In this document: positions 44,409 through 57,100 of the stretch, piece after piece
How the letters are laid out: each line of letters starts with the position of its first letter
Numbering within the stretch: position 1 is the first letter of the stretch
Origin: Tillandsia leiboldiana
Lineage: Eukaryota > Streptophyta > Magnoliopsida > Poales > Bromeliaceae
Length of the DNA stretch: 64,000 nucleotides
Reading direction: 5' to 3'
Assembly: GCA_029204045.2 (NCBI GenBank)
Contig: CM055076.1
Location: 15,301,902-15,365,901, forward strand
Position numbers and translations under genes: made by a program
The notes under the pieces: model-generated
The model's input: the letters and a program-made list of their open reading frames with translations, nothing else
Databases searched by the model: none
Told to the model about the DNA's origin: nothing

Positions 44409-45002
44409 GATTATTTTTGTAAAAAAAAAAAATTCAGAGGATTATTTTTATAATTATAAAAATTTATAAGATTATTTCTAATTTTTTTTTTTTACCGTGT
44501 CTAAATATGGAGAATCATTTACCGCGTTCAATTTAAAAACTCAGCGCTTACGTGGTACTTGCGTGGGCGCTCACATGATAAAAATAGAATCAATTTTACA
44601 AATATAAATTTAAAAAAATACTATTTAGAAATAAAAATTAATAAAAAAAATAATTAATGTTGAAGAAGTAAGAAAATAAAAGAGAAAGGAAAAGAATTTA
44701 AAAATAGAAGTATTTTTATCACTTTTTAAAAACTCGGTCTCAATCCTAAAAGGGTGGCCGTATTATATAAAAACATAAATCAAAATTTGCAAAAATATGA
44801 AATCAAAGAAAATTTTATACAGGCCATAAACTTTCCAAAAAATTAAAGAAAAATAGCAGCACCAAAATGCAGCACTGTTCCAAAATGCCGTTTCCATTTT
44901 GAAAACGGAGCGCATCAAACCCCACTTCCCCCCACCGCCGAACCCCTTCCGTCTCTCTATCTCTCTCTCTTCCCTCCGATCTAGGGTTTTCACCCGTGTT
45001 CC
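44409..45002 (+). promoter_or_regulatory. CENP-C upstream region and leader
   Basis: AT-rich at first, then a TATATAAA at 44,764-44,771, which is 232 bp before the start codon. An inverted pair of AACGG cores (CCGTTT at 44,888 and AAACGG at 44,903) could be M-phase-specific MYB sites. The CT-rich leader ends in CTAGGGTTTT (44,981-44,990), a reversed telo-box common before plant proliferation genes. The transcription start is not known, so TATA and motif roles are inferences. Confidence 0.5.
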
Positions 45003-45161
45003 ATGGCGGTAGCGATCAGCCACTCTGACCGCGACGATCCCCTCTTCGACCTCTCTTCCCTCTCTCTCCTCCCTCGCACGCTCGGAGCCGCAATCCAGGC
45101 CGAACCCTCGTCCTCGGTGCCCCACGATGCGGGGTTGTTCCAAAATCTCCTCAAATCCGTG
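45003..45161 (+). CDS. CENPC: CENP-C exon 1 (N-terminal block)
   Basis: The ATG at 45,003 sits in the context CCATGGCGG. The 53 codons include DRDDPLFDLSSLSLLPRTLG, a short segment conserved at the N-terminus of plant CENP-C proteins. It ends in phase 0 at CCGTG|GTACAT. There is no competing in-frame upstream ATG in the leader. Confidence 0.92.
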
Positions 45162-48100
45162 GTACATTACTGAGATCCCTCTTCGTACAGCTTCTACTTC
45201 TAAACAAACCCTTCTTCGATCCTTTTCCTTTGTTTAGATCTATCTTAGGATGTTATTTTGTGAGGAATCGATTTGATTTGTTTGGCAAAGCATTCTCTAG
45301 TTTGAGGGACCTGTTGTAGAAGTTTTTCACCTGATTTTTGTGAAACTGGGTGTTGATATCAGATTATTGTTCGCGAGTTATTATTGATTTACATTGCCCT
45401 TGGTTCTCTAATTTTAGTGTTGTGAACTTTGTTCATTTGTTGTTACATTTGGTTCCAATATTAAGTCTCCGTGCGTGTTGTTAATTGGTTGCTTTACTTC
45501 AGTAGCTTTCTTTGTTAGTTTATGTAATCTTAGGCCTCGGTTGCTACAGCTGCCTTTTTGTATTTTTAAACACAAATTCTATGCAATGGAGTCTTGCTAT
45601 CAGCAAATTGCTGGCAATTTGCATGAGGTAAAACTTGGTAATAACTTTTCTTTTGCTTCTCTATTTTATTTTCAAAAAGACACCATTTCGTGTCTAGCCT
45701 GGGATAATTAGAAAAGTCCGCCTGCTGGTGCTTCACATAGAATTTGTCTTTGAAAACAATTAACATTGACAACAGTGATAAACAAGGCCTTATTGTTGGA
45801 TTGTTGTTTTTTCTATTAAGTAGTTGAATCAAGTAGTTGAATCAGTTGAGTCATAGGAATGTTTGCGAGCATGTTATACTGAAGGCCCCTTTAAACTAAA
45901 AAATAGAGTACATTTCAAGATATTTGTATCAAAGCTCAAAGATGATAAAGGAGGAGTTCAATTGTAATCACATCCTTATAAGGCTAGCGAACTAGCGAAA
46001 AAGAAAAAAATATTTTCAGCTTTTAACAAGTAAAGTGCCTTGAGTTAGTTTATTATCGTTGGTTCAACTAAGAAGTATGATTGTTTTATCAATACAAAGT
46101 AGGCACATGGTCTGTTATTCTCAGAGGCTTAAAATAGCTACTCAGTAATTAGGAAGCTTTTTAAAACTGATGATGATCTGAACAATGAGGTATAGGTTGG
46201 CTGAAAGGTTAGCTTGTTTCATATTGAATTACTGATTTTCTCCATATGTTAGCTGGAGTAATTATGAAGTTTTGCTGCGGATGCTATTAAATTATCCTAG
46301 TGCAGAAAATTAGTGCAATATTCAGTGCGATACAATGTTCCAAAAGGTGATATGTGATATTCATGCGAGTATCTATCGCATAGCACATATGTGGTATGCC
46401 GGCGCATACGCAGATGCCTATGCGATCCATTTATTAAAATGTTAATAAAATATCTGTGGGTGTTAAAAATATATATAAATATTTTCTAACAAAGCTCAAT
46501 AGCAAAAGTAAAAATTTAGAATTCATAAATTTAAATAATTAATTTCAAGTAAATGACCTCATATGCACACATGTATCACTAAACTAATAATTAGTAATTT
46601 ACTCTTAATTATTAAATAGAAAAATAAACAGAATTTCGATGCAAAATCATAAAAAATGTCAAACAATAATCAATGTTATGAAAAGTGGTATGCCTAACTT
46701 TACGAAAATAATACATTTTTTAATAAGTTGTCACTCACATCTTTTGAGTGGCCAACACTTAAGAAAAATAACACCTAACAATTACAAAATTATTCATTAC
46801 TATTTATAACATAATTATTAGATTGATTAGGAATAATACCTACTAAAATAAGAAGAGAGATAGTTAGGTTATATTTACATAAAGATATTTGTATTTATAT
46901 GGATTATTATTAATTAAACTTGTATGAAAATAATCATATGTATATGTATAATTATTAATCAAACAATCTCATTCAACATTGTATTTCAATCCTACCTTAA
47001 AAAAAAAACTGTACTATATATATAGCTACATATGCGGCCGCCTGCTGCATATGCAGTGCATATGGGCCGCATATGAGATTCGATTGCATTATGCACCGCA
47101 TATTACATATGTACTATGCAGTGTGGTTTATGGTCCAAATCACATATGTGGCCGCATGGACCACTTTTTGGAATATTGGTGCAATATTCTGAAGTACACA
47201 ATTATAGTAGCCATTAGTACAGAAAGACTTAGATTGGTAGGGACTTCTGTAGGGGCAGAAATAATGCCGATATAGTATTGGCTTGGCAGACATGCCATAT
47301 TGTTGGTGCTGCTCAACTTTGGCATTTTTCTCTTTTTAAACTATGTGAGGAATAATGTAAATTCTTTAACTTCATTGTCTTTGTATATGAATGATTAAAT
47401 TTGATGAAATTAAAAGTGAATTTTAAAGAATTGACTACCTCATTCGTAACCCTGTATTTTTTCAAGTCAAGTATGTTAAACTTGATGCTTGATTTGCTAA
47501 AATTCGTGAAAAATCGTGGTCAATTTTTTCAAATCTTCTAATCATTGTGCTAACTTATTAATAGAGTACATATGGTAACATGATAACTCATTTGAACCTT
47601 TGGAGTGCACATTGTTTCTTTTTTTCTTATATTGATAATCTAGTGCCGACACATGGTGGCAGTGGCATGATATTGCAGCATGGCCTCTCATGCTGAGTGT
47701 TTGCATGGGCCTCTGCCATGGCAAAGCATTTGTTGGGTGTAAAAAGCAATCACTATATGATCAAGTGCAGAATTGCTTGACTAGCACATTTTTTGCTTAC
47801 AAGCAAACTTATAAATATACCATCTAATCTTTAAGTTGATTGAATAAAAATATTAAATTCTGCAACTTTTTTTTTTTTTTTTTTTTTTTTTTCTATCCAT
47901 AACTGTTCAAAAGTAAGTTCAGCATAATATTTCCATCTTTGGATCCAAAACACTTCCTGCCTCAATTTAATGTCTTATCATAGATTCATAATAATGGTTG
48001 CCTCCATTCTCACTTTCTTGTGCTAAGTGAATTAAGATTCTTATTCTGCTCATAATTGATTTTTTGTTAAAAAAGGTGGGCAAAAGGGTTAGCACTTAAC

Positions 48101-51100
48101 ACATGCTGCAGTGGTGAAAAATATGTTGGTGACCATAATTAGCAAGTAATGAGTTTACAAGTTAGATGAAAAAAATATATGCTTTTCTTTTGTGATTCTT
48201 GGAGTAGCGGCATTTTGATGGCTTGTGCCTGATTTGTTAGGCTTTATATACTTGTTTTTAAGCTGTATATGGACTGTTTTCTCATTGTTTGTTCAAGTTG
48301 GTTTCTTGGCCCTCAATTCATTACTAGTGCATTCTCCGTAGTTCATTTTATCTCACCCAATTGCCAATGAGTAGAGGAGGATAAGTTTGATGCAAGGATT
48401 TCCGTGCCTTGGGCATGGGGTATGCTGGTGTGCCATCTGCACGACACAGCACAGTATCATCATGCAATGAAACTCATTAATTTCACCAAATGTTAGTACA
48501 ACTATAGATCTATAAAATATACAAAATTTATGTAAGAAAAAAAATGTAAGTCTTTCCACCTCAAAAAAACTCAAAAGAATCATTTTTTCTGATAGTATCG
48601 GTACAACCACCCTAGGTTACCTAAAGCACAGATCGATATGATTCATAAAACAGGAATTAGATTGCAGAACACCACTTGCTCTAAAAGATGGTATGATGGG
48701 GGTACTCTTCAATGACACATTTTATCAGAATAGAAATCCTTTACTTGAAACACAAAATGTATATAAATAGAACTATCAGATACACACACACGTATGTACA
48801 TACATATATATTGCTCTCAATATGATTTCGGCAAAGAGTAAAGTGGTTAGGATGGGATCGCTTGCTTTGCCGTTCCAATTCGCTAGTGATCCACGAATTG
48901 GATCATGCGTTCCAAATTCCAATTAGAAATTCGAAGGGTGTTTTACGAATTAGCCAATTAGGTAACCAAGCAACCCCCTTCCACGTACTGGCAAGGCGTT
49001 GTCACAGTATGGCTCAGTCATCATGGGCAACACAGGCAATCCTTTTGTTGATGTTCGGAGTCATGTTTGCAATAATTTTTTTATTATTATTTGACAAATT
49101 ATATCTTTGATTATATATGTGCCACATCATCTAAGGCAATCTATTATATTTTTATGTGAGAGCAGGCATTGGAAGGTTCAAAAGACATTTTGGAACAGGC
49201 GCGAATGATTGTCCAGAGCTATTCAAACAATAAAAGCATGCATGCAGATGCTGGAGACTTGGCTATAGTTACAAATGGCAAGCTTGATGACCATAAGCGA
49301 AGGCCAGCATTGGGCCGTAGACGAGCTCAATTTTCTTTGAAGCCCATCTCAAGGTAATCGACTTGTTAAAATTTTGTACAACACGCCATTTCTCACTTGT
49401 GCTAAGTTGCTTGTGTTTTCTTCTTCTTCCACTTTGTATATCTGTTTGGGCATGCTTCTTGTGCAATGTTGGGTGTTCGGGGAAGGAAAGGATTTGTTAC
49501 TTACATTTACTTTGTCGGATCTGGACATTGAGCATTATGATTTTCATTTCACTTGATGATGTTTGATGAGTAATTGCTGCCATGTCTTTTAATAAATATA
49601 CTGTAAGAACAGCCCTGAACAATTCTCTCAATTTATATACTGTAAGAACATCTATGAACAGATTGTTTGTCCTAGATGTATACAATTAAAATTTTAAGAT
49701 TGGCAGGAAAAGACCATCAGTTTGCTCTCTTTTGGTTTTCTGGCATTCTTAATTGTCTCCAGCCAGTTGTAAGCATGTTGAAGTGATTTGATATGTTCCA
49801 TAGATGTCTTACTATTTACTTCTCTGTTATAAGAACAGTGTTCTACATACTAACATAAACTCTATGTTCTTTTTCTTTGCAGTCTTTCCATGCAAAATGT
49901 AGATTTTTCGAGCTTAGATTGCATTGAAGATCCTGAAGAGTACTTTTTGGCCTTTGAGAAGCTTGAAAGTAATCATCTAACGACCTTGGAAAGTGCTCTC
50001 TGTTTTTGGTTGTGCTAGTAACAATTAAGAAACATGGAAATTCTGCTATTTTGTTTTGAAATTAGATGCTGAGAAAGAGTTGAAGAGACTGAGGTGTGAG
50101 GTTTCCACTGATTTAGAGCAGAATTTACAGTCTACAACTACTCGTCAGCGACGTCCGGGAATACTACGGTATACTTCTTTGCTTGACTATTTGTCCAGTT
50201 TTTTCAAGTTATTTAGTCATCCATAAGATATTTCATAAAAAAAGAACAACACGCATAGTAAATTACTATGCTTATTCTTCCTGACTGGAGTTTACTTTTC
50301 TTCTAAGTTTCATTTTTAGTATGCACAAATAGTCCCAACTAATGGACTCGGTTATCTTCTTTTATTTACCTTTTCTTGTTTTCGTGAAGTGCTTCTCTCT
50401 CTTTTAATTTATAGAAGTATGCTGCTGCTTCTTTTGTATATGGATATCAACTATATGAATCTAGTTATGGAGGTTAAAATGTTAATTACCAGTACTCTTC
50501 ACTTTTCCATCTTATCGGGCATGGTCTTCGGTCTCTTTTGCCTGTTTCTCCATCCATAAGTTTCTTTACATTGGCAAGTGACTGTCTTTAAAATTATGTA
50601 GATGATAATTCTAACAGGGTTACTCTCTATTTTCCACTACTTGTACTGATATTGGATTAGGACTTCATGTTGTGAAGTGTTTCAATGTAATGTAATAATT
50701 CATGGTAGTGCTGATTGACATTTCAATGACATGGCGTGCCATAGTAGCACCATTTTTGTTGATATTTGCTACCATTTAGTACCACTTGAGTGGTTCGATC
50801 ATACGAATGTCAATTATAGTTGCCTAATTGGTTCATACAAATATCAATTGTTGGATCATACAAAATATCAATTGTAGTTACCGAAGATAGTGCTTATCTC
50901 ATAGAAATCCTTTAACATAGATTAGTTCTAGCATATTCATAACCAAAAAATATGGCATTTGGAAAGCCTAGTGTGATACAAAACCATATTTAGAGAGGGT
51001 TCAGTCGAATCATCTTTTATTTATTTAAGTCAATTTCTTGTATTAGGTTTGATTGAGTCATTTAGATTTTATTTGTTTCCTAATTTTTGGAATTATTATT

Positions 51101-54100
51101 TTTGTTAATTTATTTGGGCAATTGTTTTTAGATTTTTAGAATTTTCTATGTGGAATAAATTTCTAAAAATTAGGGATATTGTTTAGGATTTTTTTAGATA
51201 TATTTTGATTAAAAAAAAAACTCCAAAATTGTGGGATTTGTTTTAGATTAGGATTATGTTTTGAAGACTATAATCAGCTCTGGTGGCTCTCCTAAAAGGG
51301 ACAGAGAGCTCATTTACTTGAAAAAAAGAAGAAGCTTGCTCATTTTAAATAGAACGGCTTTCAAACGAACTAGATTGCTTCGCCTTTGCTGGCGTTCATC
51401 AATTCTTAGGCTAGAGCCCATGATTATAATGTAAGAGATAAGTTATGATGAAATAAAATTTGGGTTTCGTGTTTTGACTGCGGTCATGGAATCTTCTTCT
51501 TTCTCTTGCTGTGTGTGTTGGCAAAGATCTATCTTTCTCAAGGTTTATTCTTCTCTTTTCTACATCTGTTTCTTCTTTTTAAATTTTTTTCTTATCCTTC
51601 TTGTCTTTATTCTCTAACCTTTTTAAAATTATTCTGAAATTTTTTGAGAAAGTTTTAAAATTCAATTTTATATAAAATCTGGGCTCATCATTAGCAAGAT
51701 AGATTAGGGTTTTTCTGATTTGTCCTACATCAGTTTTGGTATCAGAGCGAATTGTTAGGGACTTAGAAAATTTTAGTCTAAGTTCCTAGCCCAAACCGAA
51801 GTGGGCTTGTCAAGGTGGCCCAACATCATTTGTGAGAGGCGAAGAGACATTGTGGGAGGTAAAGAGACTTGCAACCACCACCATTAATGTCAAGGGAATG
51901 CCAAGAGTCATGCCAACCCACAAGGTTATAAATGTAGGCTTAGTGGGTGAGTTGTACATAAGCCTATAAATAGGAGAGTTGGCTAAGGCCAATTCAACAA
52001 GAGAGAGTTGTATATTGTAGTGTTATTTTCTAAGTAAAGAGAGTACTTAGTTTTTTCTGCGGAACCACTACTCCTTTCTCTTTTCTCTACTTTTGCATTT
52101 AGTCGTAGGGCGCGAAGGTCCGGGCTAGCAAACAGAGAGCAAGGCTTGCCCTTTTCGAGCAGGAAGGCGGGCGCCGCATGAACTTTTGCTAGGCGGAAAG
52201 CTTAAGTCCGTGACAGAATCCTGCCATTATTTTTGTTTTTCTTAATTTATCACCATGATTTCTAACTATGAACTTCAAATAAAACTTAGAACTTATCAAA
52301 GCTTCCACCAATGTTCAATTGAATAATCTACAGCTTACTATAAACAACCTCGAGACTATTCGGAAATTCTTAAACAAGCGGTTGAAATCAAACAACTTGT
52401 CCTAAACTTAATCCTTCACAAACCTCAACTACCCTCAAATTCCCATCCAACAATCGTGTCTTCTACCCCAGTTTCACCCTCGTCATACAATCAACTCCAA
52501 TCACTTCTAATCCTTCACCATTTCTATCATCTCTATCAATTCAATAGTTTTCTCAACAAATTGCTGAGATGCATGCTATTTCACCTTCATTCGCACTGCC
52601 GAACAAATCTTTTCTCTGACAAATTGAGCTTCAAACAATAGTGGGTTACCCTTTGCCACCAGCACGTGATCTTCTGATACAAAATCACAAGTTTGCCAAC
52701 CCCTTCATCAATGTTTCAACTAAGGAAGTTCATATGCCAAAACTTCAAGATGCTGATCTTCTTTTCTATGAGGTCGTGATCGAGGTGTTGCTAATGAAAT
52801 TTATTTGACATTCAGGCATCGGACTATACCATATTTGTATTATGGTTTGATACTTCCAACTTCTTCTCTTGATCATGATGATCTCAAGGATAAGATTCTA
52901 CGCAGCGGAAGTGAATGATACAAAATCATATTCAGAGAGTGTTGGGTTGAGTTATTTTTTATTTATTTAAGTCTATTTCTTGTATTAGGTTTGATTGAGT
53001 TGTTTAGATTTTTTTTTTCTAATTTTTGGAATTTTTATTTTAGTTAATTTATTTGGTCAATTGTCTTTAGATTTTTAGGATTTTCTATGTGGAATAAATT
53101 TCTAAAAATTATAGGGATATGGTTTAGGTATTTTTTAGATATGTTCGGAGTAGAAAATAATTAAAAAATCGTGGAATTTGTTTTAGATTAGCACTATGTT
53201 TTGAAGGCTATAAATATAGCCCATAATTGTAATTTAAGAGATGAGTTATCATGAAATACAATTTGGGTTTTGTGTTTTGACTGTGGTTTTGGTATCTTTT
53301 TCTTTCTCTTGCTGTGTGCTGGAAAATATCTATCTTTCTCAAAATTTATTCTTCTTTTTTCTTCATTTGTTCCTTCTCTTTTATTTTTTCTCTTATCCTT
53401 CTTCTAGTCTTTATTCTATGATCTTTTTAAAATTACTCTGAAATTTTTTGAAAAAATTCTAAAATTTAGTTTTATATAAATCTGGGCTCATCACTAGCAA
53501 AGATAGATTGGGGTTTTCTTCATTTGTCCTGTATCGTAGCGCCAAGCACATGAAATAAAATTTGTGCAAGCTTAAGTTGTTTCTTCTCTCTTTTGGATTT
53601 TCTGCAGATCTGATTAACAAGAAATGCAAATGCAAATGCTTTATTTTGCTCCCTTAATTGTCTATGAAAGATTTTTTTATCTATCTCCCCTTTGTTCTAT
53701 ATCAGGAAGAAAGCTAGCTATAGGTATGATTACATTGCTAAAGTGGATAGTTTTGGAGCTCTTGGAGTATCACAAGATGAATCTCTTGATGGAAAGGCTT
53801 CTAGTTCATCGGAAGCTTTGACTGGCGTTGCTTCAGCTGACATCATACGTGCCAAAGAAATTGACCATCCTGGCTCTTCAGTAAATGACAATCTCTTTGA
53901 TGTGACAGAAAGAGAAGGTTAAACTGTTTGTTAATCATTGGATAAATGCGAAGGTGCCTTCACCTAATCAGTTGTTCATTGTACAGATTCTGTTGCTGAG
54001 AGGGAGAAGAATGTCAATAGTATCCTAGACAATTTACTATCTTCATTCAAGGATTTGGATGAAGATGAAGGGGCAGCTTTATTGAGGAAGAGCTTGCAGA

Positions 54101-57100
54101 TTAAATCAATTAACGTGGGAAAAGTACGCCTTCCAGACTTGCCTAATATTGGATCATTACACACTAAAGCTATGAGAAGCAGCCCCAAAATACCAATATC
54201 TTCAACAAATGCAGCTAGGGGTGCACTTGCTGCAATTTCGACCTTGCAGAAACGTATTTCACCAGAAGATCCACGAGCTAATTTATACACGATGTCCCCC
54301 AATCCTGATGAAGCATATTGTAATGATTCTTCTCCAAGTATTATGGGCCGAGGCAAGCAATCTCCTTCGCGCCCAAGAGGCCGTGGTAGTAGGGGTCTGA
54401 CTTCTGGTGATGCCGCTACTTCTATAACGGTAAATGGAGAAAATTCAAGTTTGCTTGGAAAATTGTCTGTTCCCTTTTCTCAGGCAGATAGAGTGATCAA
54501 TAAGGCCACGACTGAAGAAAAGTTAACAAGTTCCCCATGTACACCTCAGCATAGCACAGAGCATAGCTACAAGGAAGCTGATAATGACAAGTCTATATCT
54601 ACTGAGCTTGGTGGTCGTGTAGAAGAAGAGGCATGTATATCTGTTGTTAAACTGAAATATGATCTTTAGTTTCCTATTTGTTGCTCAGGTGTTGTTTATT
54701 TCAGGTAAATGATATGAAGTTAGATGCTTTAGTCGCTGATCACCCAACTAATGAAGTTGAAGAGCCATCTTTTAGTTATATGAATATTGATGGAACAGAA
54801 GGCTTGTCTAGTCCATGCGGCGAAAATGGTGCTCCAGTTAAGGTTACAGGCGAAACTGCTACTAATGATAGCGAACATGGAACTGAAGGTGCTTCCAGAG
54901 AGAAGGCAAGTGCCATAGTACTTGTTATCTAAGATTGTAAAAGGAACGTTTCACTTTGAGTTTCTTATCCAACTTACAGGTAAACATTGCTGAACAAGAA
55001 CCAGTAGCAAACGACGAAGCTTCTAAAGGTTGATACCTTTGGTTTTTTCTCTACTAGCACAATTTGATGTGCTTTTTTCTTTTATACAGTATTGAATAGC
55101 CGCTACACAGCCTGGCAAGCACTCTTGCATATAAGAAAATCTTCTTTGTTAGTTCTTCCTGTGCAAGTAGCAAGATGATAGAAAAGGATGTCTGCAAATT
55201 ATTAGATTAAGCAATGGTAGTAGATGACATCCAAACTTGAACTTCAGGTTTGCTTTTCTACAATATATGCATGATGGATTTTTATTATTGTGCGTGACAA
55301 TATGACATGTTATAAAAAATGAGTTAATACAATGATGAGCATATATTGTTTTAATTTGGCTTGCAAAGATGCTTCTAGTATTATGTTGCTGGTTGGTAAA
55401 GATCAACTCCAAGCAACATAGTATGTATATTCAAAATCTTGCATTGTCATCGCAATGTATTATTATAAATCAGTTAAACTATAAACTCTCTTCTTAAACC
55501 TGGAAATTGAGTGGTGTATCAAAGCATTGGACTTGTTTTTTTTTATATTCAGGTGAAATTGATATTACACAACTAGGATCCCGTTTCAAGTCTGCAAGCT
55601 GCTTATATAACTTAAATGTATATCACTGGAATTGAAAGAAATGTAATTTTTGGTATCAAGCTGGTCCAAGTCTGAGTAAAGCAGATATATTTTGTTTGAG
55701 ATTGTGCAAAACATTTTTGAGAGAATATTCAATATTTTGTTTGAGTAATATATATCTAGAGGTAGGTTTGTGTGCTTTTAAAAGCACAGCGGCCTCCGTG
55801 CTCCCAAATTGTTTTCAATGTTGGGACTTCCGAATGGACGATCGACTCTGTTAAACTTGATCTAAAGTATCTAAAAGGTCTAGAAAATAAATTTCGTGAT
55901 TTTTTGATATTATTTCCCTTGTGATCAAAGAGGCTCAAAATTAACAATTTCAATGGTTGTGGTGAGCCATTTGCAAGTTTAATGGTGTAGAAATATCCAA
56001 ATCACGTAAAATTTTGATAGAAATTTTTTTATGCTATATAAAATAAGATTAATATTTTTGATCTAAAATTTTAGTATCATATCATCATATTTTGTGAGAT
56101 TTTTATTTTCAGCTGTTGATTTTGTGTCATTTCGATTACTAGGTAAATGATATCGAAAAATCGCAAAATTTATTTTCAAGATATTTCAAATATCTAGATC
56201 AAGTCTAACGGAGCCGATCGTCCATTCGGAAGTCTCAACATCGAAAACAACTTTGAAGCACGGAGGCCTCCGTGCTTTTAAAAGCACACAAGTCCTACAC
56301 TATATATCTATATTAAATATAGGTTGGAGCAAGGATTTGAGCACCCAATGAGCATGATACTATGGTACACTATACAAATCTAGTGCTGAAACATTACACT
56401 ATTGTTCTGATTTTATATGAAAATAACCTGTTATCTGTCTGCTATTCTATGGTTGCTTCGGTTTCATGCCTTAGCTGCAAAGTATTGCATCATCAGATTA
56501 TTGAGAGATAGTGACCTAGAAAAGCTATTCCTGACTTTCTCTCATGTTCTGGGCTGGATTTATGTTTTCTGCACTACAAAGCATAGAAGATTGCATGATT
56601 TACATGTAGGCAAACAATGGAACATCTTTCCACTGCTGCTTATATATAATGTTTTTGTAGGATCACACCTTTTTTTTTTTTTTTTTTTTTTCTTTTTTTC
56701 CTCTCTTTTGGCATCTTGACCATTTGGAAAAGCAAGTCTCTAATTTTATTGGAAGGGCCTCCATTTTCTTCTGTTGCTTTTAATAAGAGATAGTTGGAAA
56801 GGGAATTGACAAATAATTAATAGCTGTAGTTTCCCTCTTGATTATTTCAAATATCGGTTCATTGGTTTTCTAATTCATATTATTAGCCTTACAGGAACGG
56901 ATTCAAACAAATTTTCAACTTCTTAGGCAACAAGAAAAATAATTGACTTGAAGATTTCAGTAGTCTTTGTTCTGAACTCAACAAGAATAAAAGATCACTA
57001 AACTTCAGGGGCTTGCCATAGAAGTTACAGCTAGTATATATTTCTAAAATATCAGAATCTGGGAGCACTGTAAAGGAATCTGACTGAGGTCTAGTGGCAA

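Noticed and set aside
48862..49110. 82-codon ORF in CENP-C intron 1
   Set aside because: It has a hydrophobic end and starts in sequence unlike the surrounding intron, but no family was recognised and no splice evidence links it to the gene.
54429..54484. Short intron inside CENP-C exon 6 (ACG|GTAAAT to CTCAG|GC)
   Set aside because: The borders look plausible, but it would be only about 55 bases, below the usual plant minimum, and the frame is open through it.
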